A DNA stretch of 6,421 nucleotides from an uncultured Microbacterium sp. (GCA_947647645.1 CANSLE010000148.1:1-6421), one strand, 5' to 3'. Counted from the first letter of the stretch, positions 1 through 5,404 are shown. Translations and numbers: made by a program. The notes: generated from the sequence alone by a model not told the origin.

Positions 1-172
1 GCGAGCCGTACAGCGCGCACTCGACGCGGGCGATCGTCGCCCCCGTCGCCGCGGCGAGATCGACCGCACGGCGCGCGAAGTCGCGGGCCGCCCGTAGCGG
101 GCCCACCGTATGGGAGCTCGACGGTCCTACTCCGATGGAGAACAGTTCGAACGCCGAGACGTACGCACTCAC
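1..172 (-). CDS. sdaA: L-serine ammonia-lyase (serine dehydratase), N-terminal part, cut by window edge
   Basis: This partial gene encodes the first 57 residues of a cytosolic L-serine deaminase, which converts L-serine to pyruvate and ammonia using an iron-sulfur cluster. The translation reads MSAYVSAFELFSIGVGPSSS and continues HTVGPLRAARDFARRAVDLA, then ends near VECALYGS. The segment GPSSSHTVGP (residues 16-25) is the hallmark serine-binding loop at the N terminus of the single-chain SdaA family, and LYGS matches the next conserved block. The start is GTG at 172-170. An in-frame TAG lies only three codons upstream (184-182), and no other plausible start precedes the conserved motif, so the start is well fixed. 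I see no good Shine-Dalgarno sequence; a TAGGCT hexamer ends 6 nt before the GTG, suggesting a leaderless mRNA. The gene is divergent to the amylosucrase gene. The body of the protein, including the cluster cysteines, lies outside the window. Confidence 0.9.
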   Translation of the reverse strand, partial: MSAYVSAFELFSIGVGPSSSHTVGPLRAARDFARRAVDLAAATGATIARVECALYGS

Positions 173-178
173 TCTTCG

Positions 179-184
179 AGCCTA
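179..184 (-). promoter_or_regulatory. Candidate leaderless -10 element of sdaA
   Basis: TAGGCT on the minus strand fits the actinobacterial -10 consensus TANNNT and ends exactly 6 nt before the GTG start. Transcription would therefore begin at or next to the first base of the start codon. No recognisable -35 is seen at 16-18 bp spacing. Its TAG also supplies the in-frame stop that fixes the gene start. Confidence 0.5.
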
Positions 185-194
185 CGCCGCCCGA

Positions 195-200
195 TACGCT
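195..200 (+). promoter_or_regulatory. Candidate -10 element of the amylosucrase gene
   Basis: TACGCT fits TANNNT and lies 19 nt before the ATG. This leaves room for a short leader carrying the strong ribosome binding site GGAGGGGG at 208-215. No good -35 hexamer is visible. Any -35 would fall at about 171-178, on the start codon and -10 region of the divergent sdaA gene. Confidence 0.35.
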
Positions 201-219
201 GAAAGCCGGAGGGGGCACC

Positions 220-2109
220 ATGACCGCACTGACGAGGCCGGAGACCGATCGCCGCGCCGCGCTCGACGCCTGCGAGGCCGGTGGGCGTGTCGACGAGGCG
301 TTCCTCGCCCGCGTCGACGAGCATTTCCCGCGCCTGCACGAGCTCTTCACCCGCCTGTACGGCGGCCGCGCCGATGGCCGGGAGGAGCTCGCGGCGACCG
401 TGGCCGCGGCATCCGCGTCGTGGAACGCGCGCCCTCTCGATCTGAAGGTGCGCGACGCGCAGCGGGGCGCCGACCCGGGGTGGTTCCAGTCCGAGCGGAT
501 GCTGGGCGGCGCGTGCTACGTCGACCGCTACGCCGGCAATCTCGCCGGCATCCGCGACCAGATCCCCTACTTCCGCGAGCTGGGGATCACGTATCTGCAT
601 CTCATGCCGCTGTTCGACACCCCTGAGCGCGACAACGACGGCGGCTACGCCGTGTCCAGCTATCGTCGCGTCAACCCGAGCCTCGGCACGATGCCGCAGC
701 TCGCCGAGCTCGCGGCCGAGCTGCGACTGGCGGGCATCTCGCTCATGCTGGACTTCGTCTTCAACCACACGAGCAACGAGCACGAGTGGGCACAGAGAGC
801 TGTCGCCGGCGACGATGAGTACGCCGACTTCTATCTGATCTTCCCCGACCGACAGATGCCGGACGCGTACGAGCGCACCACGCGCGAGATCTTCCCCGAC
901 GACCACCGTGGCTCGTTCGTGCCGCTCGAGGACGGCCGCTGGATCTGGTCGACGTTCTCCCGCCAGCAGTGGGACCTCAACTACGCGAACCCCGCCGTGT
1001 TCCGCGCGATGGCCGGTGAGATGCTCTTCCTCGCGAACCAGGGCGTCGAGGTGCTGCGGATGGATGCCGTCGCCTTCATCTGGAAGCGGCTCGGCACCTC
1101 CTGCGAGTCGCTGCCGGAAGCCCATCTGCTGCTGCAGGCCTTCAACGCCGTGCTCGCGATGGCCGCGCCCGGCGTGGTGTTCACGTCCGAGGCGATCGTC
1201 CATCCCGACGAGGTCGTCGGCTACCTCTCCCCCGACGAGTGCGCCCTGTCGTACAACCCGCTGCAGATGGCGCTCACGTGGGAGGCGCTGGCGACCCGCG
1301 ACGGTCGGCTGCTGCAGCAGGCCCTCGAACGCCGTCACGAGCTGCCCCCCGGGACGGCGTGGGTCAACTACGTGCGCGGCCACGACGACATCGGGTGGAC
1401 GTTCGCCGACGAGGACGCCGCAGAGCTCGGCATCGACGGCCACGCGCACCGGCGATTCCTCAACCGCTTCTACACCGGACGCCACGAGGGCACCTTCGCC
1501 CGCGGCGTCGCCTTCCAGGAGAACCCGACCACGGGCGATGCCCGCGTGGCCGGCACCACCGCGTCCCTCGCGGGGATCGAGGCGGGCGATCCCCGCGGCG
1601 AGGACCGCGTCGTCCTCGCCCACGCCCTGGCGCTGTCGACCGGCGGCATCCCGCTGCTCTATCTCGGCGACGAGGTCGCGCAGCTGAACGATTACTCCTA
1701 CGCCGACGACCCCGTCCGCCGGGGCGACACCCGCTGGGTGCACCGCGGCAACCGGCCGCGCGACGCCTACGCGCAGCGCGGCGACGACACGACCCCGGCG
1801 GGGCGGGTCTTCCACCGCCTCACCAAGCTGATCTCGGTGCGACAGCAGTCGCCCGAGCTCGCCGGCAACGCGCTGATCCCGTTCCACACCCCGCACGCGG
1901 CGGTCGTCGGCTACCAGCGCCCGGGCGACGGGACGCGTCTGCTGGTGCTGGCGAACGTGGGGGATGCCGAGATCGAGATCGATCCGCTCACGTTCTCCGG
2001 CTTCGCCCAGACCTCGTTCGACCTCGTCCACAACACGGAGATCGACCTCGACGAGGGCGTCACCCTGCGCCCCCACGGATTCGTGTGGCTGCGGGTCACG
2101 CCCGCCTGA
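220..2109 (+). CDS. Amylosucrase (GH13 sucrose glucosyltransferase)
   Basis: This 629-residue enzyme is predicted to move the glucosyl unit of sucrose onto an alpha-1,4-glucan and release fructose (EC 2.4.1.4). Its length matches characterised amylosucrases. The order is an N-terminal helical domain (about 1-90), a (beta/alpha)8 catalytic barrel (about 95-535) and a C-terminal beta domain (about 540-629). Visible GH13 residues are DFVFNHTS (178-185, with His183), nucleophile Asp282 in LRMDAV, acid/base Glu324 in TSEAIV, and the His388-Asp389 pair in GHDDIGW. Asp140 and Arg505 correspond to the salt bridge that closes the sucrose pocket. All sit at a constant offset of 4 from the Neisseria polysaccharea enzyme as I recall its numbering (D286, E328, D393, D144, R509). 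No signal peptide is seen, so it is probably cytosolic. GGAGGGGG ends 4 nt before the ATG. A sucrose hydrolase of the same subfamily is the main alternative; trehalose synthase is less likely. Confidence 0.93.
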   Translation: MTALTRPETDRRAALDACEAGGRVDEAFLARVDEHFPRLHELFTRLYGGRADGREELAATVAAASASWNARPLDLKVRDAQRGADPGWFQSERMLGGACYVDRYAGNLAGIRDQIPYFRELGITYLHLMPLFDTPERDNDGGYAVSSYRRVNPSLGTMPQLAELAAELRLAGISLMLDFVFNHTSNEHEWAQRAVAGDDEYADFYLIFPDRQMPDAYERTTREIFPDDHRGSFVPLEDGRWIWSTFSRQQWDLNYANPAVFRAMAGEMLFLANQGVEVLRMDAVAFIWKRLGTSCESLPEAHLLLQAFNAVLAMAAPGVVFTSEAIVHPDEVVGYLSPDECALSYNPLQMALTWEALATRDGRLLQQALERRHELPPGTAWVNYVRGHDDIGWTFADEDAAELGIDGHAHRRFLNRFYTGRHEGTFARGVAFQENPTTGDARVAGTTASLAGIEAGDPRGEDRVVLAHALALSTGGIPLLYLGDEVAQLNDYSYADDPVRRGDTRWVHRGNRPRDAYAQRGDDTTPAGRVFHRLTKLISVRQQSPELAGNALIPFHTPHAAVVGYQRPGDGTRLLVLANVGDAEIEIDPLTFSGFAQTSFDLVHNTEIDLDEGVTLRPHGFVWLRVTPA

Positions 2110-2112
2110 GCG

Positions 2113-2640
2113 TCACGCCCCGATCAGACCGCCCTGCGGCCGGAAGACGCCGGCGCGAGCCAGGGCCAGGTAGAGCAGGCATCCGAGGCACAGCCCGAAC
2201 ACCGCGTTGAGGAAGGCGGCGGCGAAGGCGAGGGCCGCGGCGATCGGCAGCGCCCACGCGACACCGGCGACGTGCAGGACGAGCCCGACGGTCACGACGA
2301 TGAACCCGACGACCTGGGCGAAGCGCGGCGGGCGCGGGTCTTCGAGGTCGACGGGCGGCTGCAAGCGCGGACGGACCGCGATCCGGTAGAGCAGGCCCCA
2401 CGGCGCCGTCCGCGGCGCGGCGAAGCCCCACGCGAACAGCAGATCGATCACGACCAGCAGGACGACGGCCGGATCGGCGAGCCGCTCAGCCAGGGTCGAG
2501 GGACGCGTCGCGGTGCCGATCAGCGCGAGGAAGACACCGACCAGCAGCAGCACGGCGGTGAGGGATGCCGCAAAGCGCGGCCCGCGCGGGTCGATGCCGG
2601 CGGGGCGGGCGGACGGGGTCGCTGCGGGGGAGGTGGCCAC
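2113..2640 (-). CDS. DUF4395-type integral membrane protein with CxGC motif
   Basis: This is a 175-residue membrane protein of unknown function that I recognise as DUF4395-like. A short Ala/Pro-rich cytosolic-looking N terminus leads to IDPRGPRFAA (16-25). Hydrophobic segments follow at about 26-42, 57-74, 108-126 and 128-160. The PPRFAQVVGF block (104-113) and NAVFGLCLGCLLYLAL (145-160) are the family-like features. Cys151 and Cys154 form a CxGC pair inside the last hydrophobic stretch, the arrangement of a redox or metal-binding dithiol. From memory, genes of this family often neighbour thioredoxin-like and sulfurtransferase genes; here the nearest sulfurtransferase is about 2.8 kb away on the same strand. 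The start is GTG at 2640, preceded by an in-frame TAG (2652-2650), so no longer form exists. The stop lies 3 bp from the amylosucrase stop. Confidence 0.82.
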   Translation of the reverse strand: MATSPAATPSARPAGIDPRGPRFAASLTAVLLLVGVFLALIGTATRPSTLAERLADPAVVLLVVIDLLFAWGFAAPRTAPWGLLYRIAVRPRLQPPVDLEDPRPPRFAQVVGFIVVTVGLVLHVAGVAWALPIAAALAFAAAFLNAVFGLCLGCLLYLALARAGVFRPQGGLIGA

Positions 2641-2646
2641 TCTGCC

Positions 2647-2652
2647 ACGCTA
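2647..2652 (-). promoter_or_regulatory. Candidate leaderless -10 element of the DUF4395 gene
   Basis: TAGCGT on the minus strand ends 6 nt before the GTG start at 2640. No Shine-Dalgarno sequence lies in the intervening GGCAGA, so a leaderless mRNA is likely. No -35 is recognisable. The upstream tRNA terminator would separate this unit from the tRNA transcript, so the gene needs its own promoter. Confidence 0.5.
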
Positions 2653-2701
2653 AGCGTCGGGACGGGGCACGGCGCGGATGCCGTCACAGTTCTTCACGGA
2701 G

Positions 2702-2719
2702 GGTTCTCGACGGAGAACC
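2702..2719. other. Small inverted repeat of unknown role
   Basis: GGTTCTC (2702-2708) and GAGAACC (2713-2719) form a perfect 7-bp stem with a GACG loop. No T-run follows on either strand, so it is not a standard terminator. It lies between the tRNA terminator and the DUF4395 promoter, upstream of that gene's -10. It could be an operator, part of a longer folded tRNA 3' trailer, or chance. Confidence 0.3.
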
Positions 2720-2726
2720 GGAAACC

Positions 2727-2758
2727 AGAAAGACCCGCGGCATGCCGCGGGTCTTTCT
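2727..2758 (-). terminator. Palindromic terminator of tRNA-Arg
   Basis: Two perfect 14-bp arms, AGAAAGACCCGCGG (2727-2740) and its complement (2745-2758), flank CATG, so the whole 32 bp is a perfect palindrome. Read on the minus strand the stem ends in GGGTCTTTCT, a T-rich tail, 21 nt after the tRNA 3' end. It works in either direction in principle, but on the plus strand there is no obvious gene to terminate. Confidence 0.8.
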
Positions 2759-2779
2759 CTGTACTGTCTCAACACAGTG

Positions 2780-2852
2780 TGCGCCCGAAGGGACTCGAAC
2801 CCCTAACCTTCTGATCCGTAGTCAGATGCTCTATCCATTGAGCTACGGGCGC
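2780..2852 (-). tRNA. tRNA-Arg (anticodon ACG)
   Basis: The minus strand folds into a complete 73-nt cloverleaf. The acceptor stem GCGCCCG pairs with CGGGCGC. The D stem is GCTC/GAGC with loop AATGGATA. The anticodon stem TCTGA/TCAGA encloses the loop CTACGGA, giving anticodon ACG. The T stem AGGGG/CCCTT holds the loop TTCGAGT, and the discriminator is A (2780). The 3' CCA is not encoded, since the bases after the discriminator are CA rather than CCA. Anticodon ACG implies A34-to-inosine editing by TadA, so that CGU, CGC and CGA are read. The gene stands alone, with a candidate promoter at 2884-2894 and a terminator at 2727-2758. Confidence 0.97.
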
Positions 2853-2883
2853 AGTTCCGGCACCTCTCCGAGGGCCGAGGAAT

Positions 2884-2894
2884 AGCTTAGCCTA
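2884..2894 (-). promoter_or_regulatory. Candidate tRNA-Arg promoter -10 region
   Basis: The minus strand reads TAGGCTAAGCT, giving two overlapping TANNNT hexamers (TAGGCT, 2894-2889; TAAGCT, 2889-2884). Initiation about 7 nt further on would give a 5' leader of roughly 25-30 nt for RNase P to remove. The TAG of the first hexamer is also the stop codon of the 224-aa gene. No clear -35 is visible. Confidence 0.4.
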
Positions 2895-3566
2895 CGCGTC
2901 GGGATCCGACGAATCGAGTCCGGTCTCGAGCTCCGACAGGTCGACCCCGGATGCCGCGGGCTCCGCCACCGGGCCGGGATCCCGGCCCTCCGCGCGCTGT
3001 CTCTGCTGCGCCGCGACGCTGCGGCGGTGCGCGCGCAGCTTCGGGAGGTCGACGAGGCGCAGCGCCTGCATGCGTGCCGTCCGCATACGGTCATAGTCCG
3101 GCTCGAGATCGGGCCGGGCGGCCTCGATCCGGAGAGTGCGGTCGATGTTGCCGGCCACCTCCGCCCACGCGGCATCCCGGGCGTCGAGCACGAGCTTTCG
3201 CAGTTCCTCCTCATCGGCGGCGCGCCGCCTCAGCTCCTGGGCGACGTGGAGCGACTGCTTCTGGCGGCGGCGGAGATTCCGCACGTCGCGACTGCGGTAG
3301 TCGTGCGTCCCGTCGGAGTCGGTGTGCCGGCCGCGCGCGGTGCGGCGCTCGCGCTCGGTACGGGCGGCGTCGTCCTCCGCCTCGGCGGCGAGGGTCTCGA
3401 GGGCGGCCTTCGCCTCGGGAAGATAGCGGTCGGGGTCGAAGTCCTCGCCCTCGGCCAGGATGTGGACGAGGATCGTGTTCTTCAGGCTCAGCCGCGTTGC
3501 GGCGGACGCGATGTACAGCCCCTCCGCGACGACGTCACGGGTGCGTACGCGCTTGCTGCTGGACAC
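2892..3566 (-). CDS. Uncharacterised charged helical protein (224 aa)
   Basis: I do not recognise a function. The protein resembles an uncharacterised lineage-restricted Microbacteriaceae family that I recall only loosely. It is very rich in Arg, Glu, Asp and Ala, with no Cys, no signal peptide and no membrane segment. The N terminus SKRVRTRDVVAEGLYIASAA (4-23) looks ordered. Residues 50-75 and 95-150 look like long charged helices. THDYRSRDVRNLRRRQKQS (87-105) is strongly basic and could contact nucleic acid. WAEVAGNIDRTLRIE (134-148) and DYDRMRTARMQALRLVDLPK (157-176) appear the most motif-like parts. The last 30 or so residues are acidic and probably disordered. The start is GTG at 3566, with purine-rich GAGGTGAGGGAG (3582-3571) as ribosome binding site. 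The gene lies 74 bp downstream of the DUF5684-like gene, with its own -10 candidate. Confidence 0.75.
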   Translation of the reverse strand: MSSSKRVRTRDVVAEGLYIASAATRLSLKNTILVHILAEGEDFDPDRYLPEAKAALETLAAEAEDDAARTERERRTARGRHTDSDGTHDYRSRDVRNLRRRQKQSLHVAQELRRRAADEEELRKLVLDARDAAWAEVAGNIDRTLRIEAARPDLEPDYDRMRTARMQALRLVDLPKLRAHRRSVAAQQRQRAEGRDPGPVAEPAASGVDLSELETGLDSSDPDA

Positions 3567-3583
3567 GGCACTCCCTCACCTCG

Positions 3584-3589
3584 ATCCTA
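3584..3589 (-). promoter_or_regulatory. Candidate -10 element of the 224-aa protein gene
   Basis: TAGGAT on the minus strand lies 17 nt before the GTG at 3566. The purine-rich GAGGTGAGGGAG follows almost directly, so the transcript would have a very short leader with part of a Shine-Dalgarno sequence. This differs from the leaderless spacing of the other minus-strand genes here. Confidence 0.4.
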
Positions 3590-3640
3590 CGGAAGACCAC
3601 AGGCGAGCACCGCGTCGCGGAAGCGACCGAGTGCGATCGG

Positions 3641-4021
3641 TCAGACCGGCCGCGTGTAGCGGTCGGAGCTGAGACCGATGATGAAATAGCCGATCGGCGC
3701 GAACAGCAGCAGCAGGAGGATCGAGAAGACCGCCCCGTGGCCGTACGCGCGTCCGATGCGCAGCGCGACGATGATGAAGAAGACGACGTTCACGATCGGC
3801 ACGATCGCGAGCAGCCCCCACCACGCCGACAACCCGGCGACCTTCACCTGGAAGAACCAGTTGACGATGGGGATCAGGGCGAGGATGCCGGGGTAGCCCG
3901 CTTTGCTGAACACCTTCCACATCGCCACGGCGTAGAGGACGTAGTAGGTGAGGAAGAAGGCGAGGCCGGGGCCGCTGCCGAAGACCGCCTGCCACTGCTC
4001 GAGCGTGCCGGAGTTGTTCAC
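3641..4021 (-). CDS. Small DUF5684-like multi-pass membrane protein
   Basis: This is a 126-residue membrane protein of unknown function. Hydrophobic segments lie at about 18-36, 64-87 and 97-116, with a partly hydrophobic stretch at 46-58. The block WKVFSKAGYPGILALIPIVN (35-54), followed by a second PIVN (75-78) and a C-terminal SSDRY (118-122), is the pattern I associate with DUF5684. The two segments ALIPIVNWFF and AIVPIVNVVF look like an internal repeat, suggesting two related hairpin units. The start is GTG at 4021; TAGGAT ends 6 nt before it and no Shine-Dalgarno sequence is present. The gene is divergent to the 66-aa protein gene across 135 bp, and its stop is 74 bp before the next minus-strand start. 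The family call is from memory and only the membrane topology is directly visible. Confidence 0.75.
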   Translation of the reverse strand: MNNSGTLEQWQAVFGSGPGLAFFLTYYVLYAVAMWKVFSKAGYPGILALIPIVNWFFQVKVAGLSAWWGLLAIVPIVNVVFFIIVALRIGRAYGHGAVFSILLLLLFAPIGYFIIGLSSDRYTRPV

Positions 4022-4027
4022 GGCGTC

Positions 4028-4033
4028 ATCCTA
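4028..4033 (-). promoter_or_regulatory. Candidate leaderless -10 element of the DUF5684-like gene
   Basis: TAGGAT on the minus strand is followed by GACGCC and then the GTG start, a 6-nt spacing. There is no Shine-Dalgarno sequence and no recognisable -35 in the very GC-rich upstream stretch. Confidence 0.55.
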
Positions 4034-4118
4034 TGGGCGCGCCGGCCCGGCCCGCCAGCACCCTGTATCACCGGGCGCGAACGACGACAACCCCCTTTCT
4101 CCGGCGCGGGCGTCTCCG

Positions 4119-4124
4119 TATGCT
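4119..4124 (+). promoter_or_regulatory. Candidate -10 element of the 66-aa protein gene
   Basis: TATGCT fits TANNNT. A leader of about 26 nt would follow, carrying the ribosome binding site AGAGGAG (4144-4150) 6 nt before the ATG. A weak T-rich TTTCTC at 4096-4101 sits at 17-bp spacing but is a poor -35 match. This could be a sigma factor other than the main one; the sequence alone does not say. Confidence 0.4.
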
Positions 4125-4156
4125 GGCGGTGTTCATCTGTATGAGAGGAGTCGCCC

Positions 4157-4357
4157 ATGGGATTCATCGATGATGCGAAGGACGCCGCGGAGACGGCGGG
4201 CCGCAAGGTCAAGGAAGGCTTCGAGGACGTGGTCGACCGGGTCTCGGACAAGATCGACGAGGTCAAGGCCGATGCCGAGGTCAAGAAGGCCGAGGCCGAA
4301 CGCGACTCGGTGCACACGCGCAACGAGGTCAAGGAAGAGCTCCGCGGAGACTCCTGA
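4157..4357 (+). CDS. Small highly charged amphipathic-helix protein (66 aa)
   Basis: Function is unknown. The protein begins MGFIDDAKDAAETAGRKVKE and half of its residues are charged (10 Asp, 10 Glu, 8 Lys, 5 Arg of 66). It has no Cys, Trp or Pro. Hydrophobic positions Phe22, Val26, Val29, Ile33, Val36 and Ala40 follow perfect 4-3-4-3-4 spacing, as in a coiled coil or one-sided amphipathic helix. Composition and size recall small stress-linked proteins such as CsbD-like or antitoxin-annotated MT0933-like actinobacterial proteins, but I see no diagnostic motif for either. A strong ribosome binding site AGAGGAG (4144-4150) and a dedicated terminator 14 nt after the stop support a real monocistronic gene. 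It is divergent to the DUF5684-like gene. Confidence 0.8.
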   Translation: MGFIDDAKDAAETAGRKVKEGFEDVVDRVSDKIDEVKADAEVKKAEAERDSVHTRNEVKEELRGDS

Positions 4358-4370
4358 TCACGAACAGATG

Positions 4371-4400
4371 AAGGGCCCCGGAGATCACTCCGGGGCCCTT
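4371..4400. terminator. Bidirectional terminator between convergent genes
   Basis: AAGGGCCCCGGAG (4371-4383) pairs perfectly with its complement (4388-4400) across an ATCA loop, a 13-bp stem ending in CCCTT on both strands. It begins 14 nt after the stop of the plus-strand 66-aa gene and ends 33 nt after the stop of the minus-strand epimerase gene. It can therefore serve both. The T-tract is very short, as is common in high-GC actinobacteria. Confidence 0.8.
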
Positions 4401-4432
4401 CGTCGCGTCACGGATCGGATGCGTGCGGCGCG

Positions 4433-5404
4433 TCAGATCGTGATGCCGGCGATCCGCCAGGATGCGGCGACCGACGCTCCCGGCTCGATGACGACGAGGC
4501 CGGCGTCGTAGTCGTAGCGATCCGCGTTGAACGCATCGGGCGCGCAGGTCATCGGCTCGACGGCGAGGCCGGCGCGATGGCCGGGGTCGATGCTGCCGTC
4601 AGGCAGCGGCGGCAGGTCCGCGGTGTGGATCTGCACCCACGGGCAGGCGTCGTCCCAGACCATCTCCACGCCGGTTCCCGACGGGTCGAGCAGCCGCACC
4701 GTCGCGAGATCGTCGATGCGTCCCAGCCCGGTGAAGGCATGGTCGATCTCGACGTCGCCGAGCGCGCGCGCGACGCGCCAGTCGAAGCGCGCCGACCCGG
4801 TGACGTCAGCGAGGTCGATCGGGGCCAGTTGGTCGTCGGTGACCTCGAGCACCCGGTCGGCGGGCAGCGCCAGGGTCCACTCGTCCAGCGGCGCAGCACC
4901 GGCGACCAGGTACGGGTGTGGGCCGGTGCCGAAGGGCGCGGCATCCGCGCTCTCGTTCGTCGCCACGACCGTCTGGGTCAGGCCGTCCGGGCCGAGCCGG
5001 TAGGTGGTCTCGACGTGCACACGCCACGGGTAGCCGGCCTGCGGCACGATCTCCGCGGCGAGCGTGACGGCGTCGGCGCTCTGCTCGACGATCTCAAAGT
5101 CGAGCCAGACCCCCAGACCGTGCAGGGCGTTCGGACGGCCGGGATCGCTCAGCGCCAGCCTGTGCGTGCGGCCCGCGAACGCGTACTCGCCGTCGACGAC
5201 GCGGTTGGGCCACGGCACGAGCGTCGCGCCCCGGTAGGCGGGGCGCACCTCGTCCGCCGCGAACGGGACCACGAGGTCCCTGCCGTCGAGGGTCAGCGCG
5301 CGCAGCGACGCGCCGACGCTGGCGACGTGTGCTTTGTAGGATCCGGACCGGAGGGTGACGTCGGTGCCCGAGGCGGGGATGGACGTCGTGCGTGTGTGTG
5401 GCAT
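4433..5404 (-). CDS. Aldose 1-epimerase family protein (GalM-like mutarotase)
   Basis: This 323-residue cytosolic protein is of the galactose mutarotase fold, which interconverts alpha and beta anomers of aldoses or sugar phosphates; the actual substrate is not evident. Family features in order are PWPNRV (64-69), NALHGL (92-97, His95), GTGPHPYL (159-166, His163, the expected general acid), DHAF (221-224, Asp221) and AVEPMTCAPDAFN (281-293, Glu283, the expected general base). All key residues are present. The start chosen is ATG at 5404. A TACGAT hexamer ends 7 nt before it, and the upstream sulfurtransferase gene stops at 5419. ATG at 5413 is possible; a further in-frame start at 5476 would overlap the upstream gene and adds no conserved sequence. 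No Shine-Dalgarno sequence is seen. It is likely co-transcribed with the sulfurtransferase gene as well as from its own promoter. Confidence 0.88.
   Translation of the reverse strand: MPHTRTTSIPASGTDVTLRSGSYKAHVASVGASLRALTLDGRDLVVPFAADEVRPAYRGATLVPWPNRVVDGEYAFAGRTHRLALSDPGRPNALHGLGVWLDFEIVEQSADAVTLAAEIVPQAGYPWRVHVETTYRLGPDGLTQTVVATNESADAAPFGTGPHPYLVAGAAPLDEWTLALPADRVLEVTDDQLAPIDLADVTGSARFDWRVARALGDVEIDHAFTGLGRIDDLATVRLLDPSGTGVEMVWDDACPWVQIHTADLPPLPDGSIDPGHRAGLAVEPMTCAPDAFNADRYDYDAGLVVIEPGASVAASWRIAGITI

Noticed and set aside
169..2076. A 635-codon open frame antisense to the amylosucrase gene
   Set aside because: Long antisense frames are expected opposite GC-rich genes with strong third-position bias. 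Its translation shows only Val/Arg/Glu-rich low-complexity sequence with no family motif, while the plus strand encodes a full-length enzyme with all catalytic residues.
2272..2885. Two plus-strand open frames crossing the tRNA region, ending in peptides such as RPKGLEPLTF and GTRTPNLLIRSQML
   Set aside because: These peptides are the well-known false translations of the antisense strand of tRNA genes. The frames also overlap the DUF4395 gene and a terminator.
3614..3642. Short inverted repeats GTCGC/GCGAC (3614-3627) and GACCGA/TCGGTC (3625-3642) after the DUF5684-like gene as a terminator
   Set aside because: The stems are 5 and 6 bp, exclude each other, overlap the stop codon and have no T-run on the minus strand, so they could easily be chance in GC-rich DNA.
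2951..4144. A 397-codon plus-strand open frame opposite the 224-aa and DUF5684-like genes
   Set aside because: The translation is Arg/Pro/Gly-rich without motifs, spans two coherent minus-strand genes and has no ribosome binding site; it is a GC-bias shadow.
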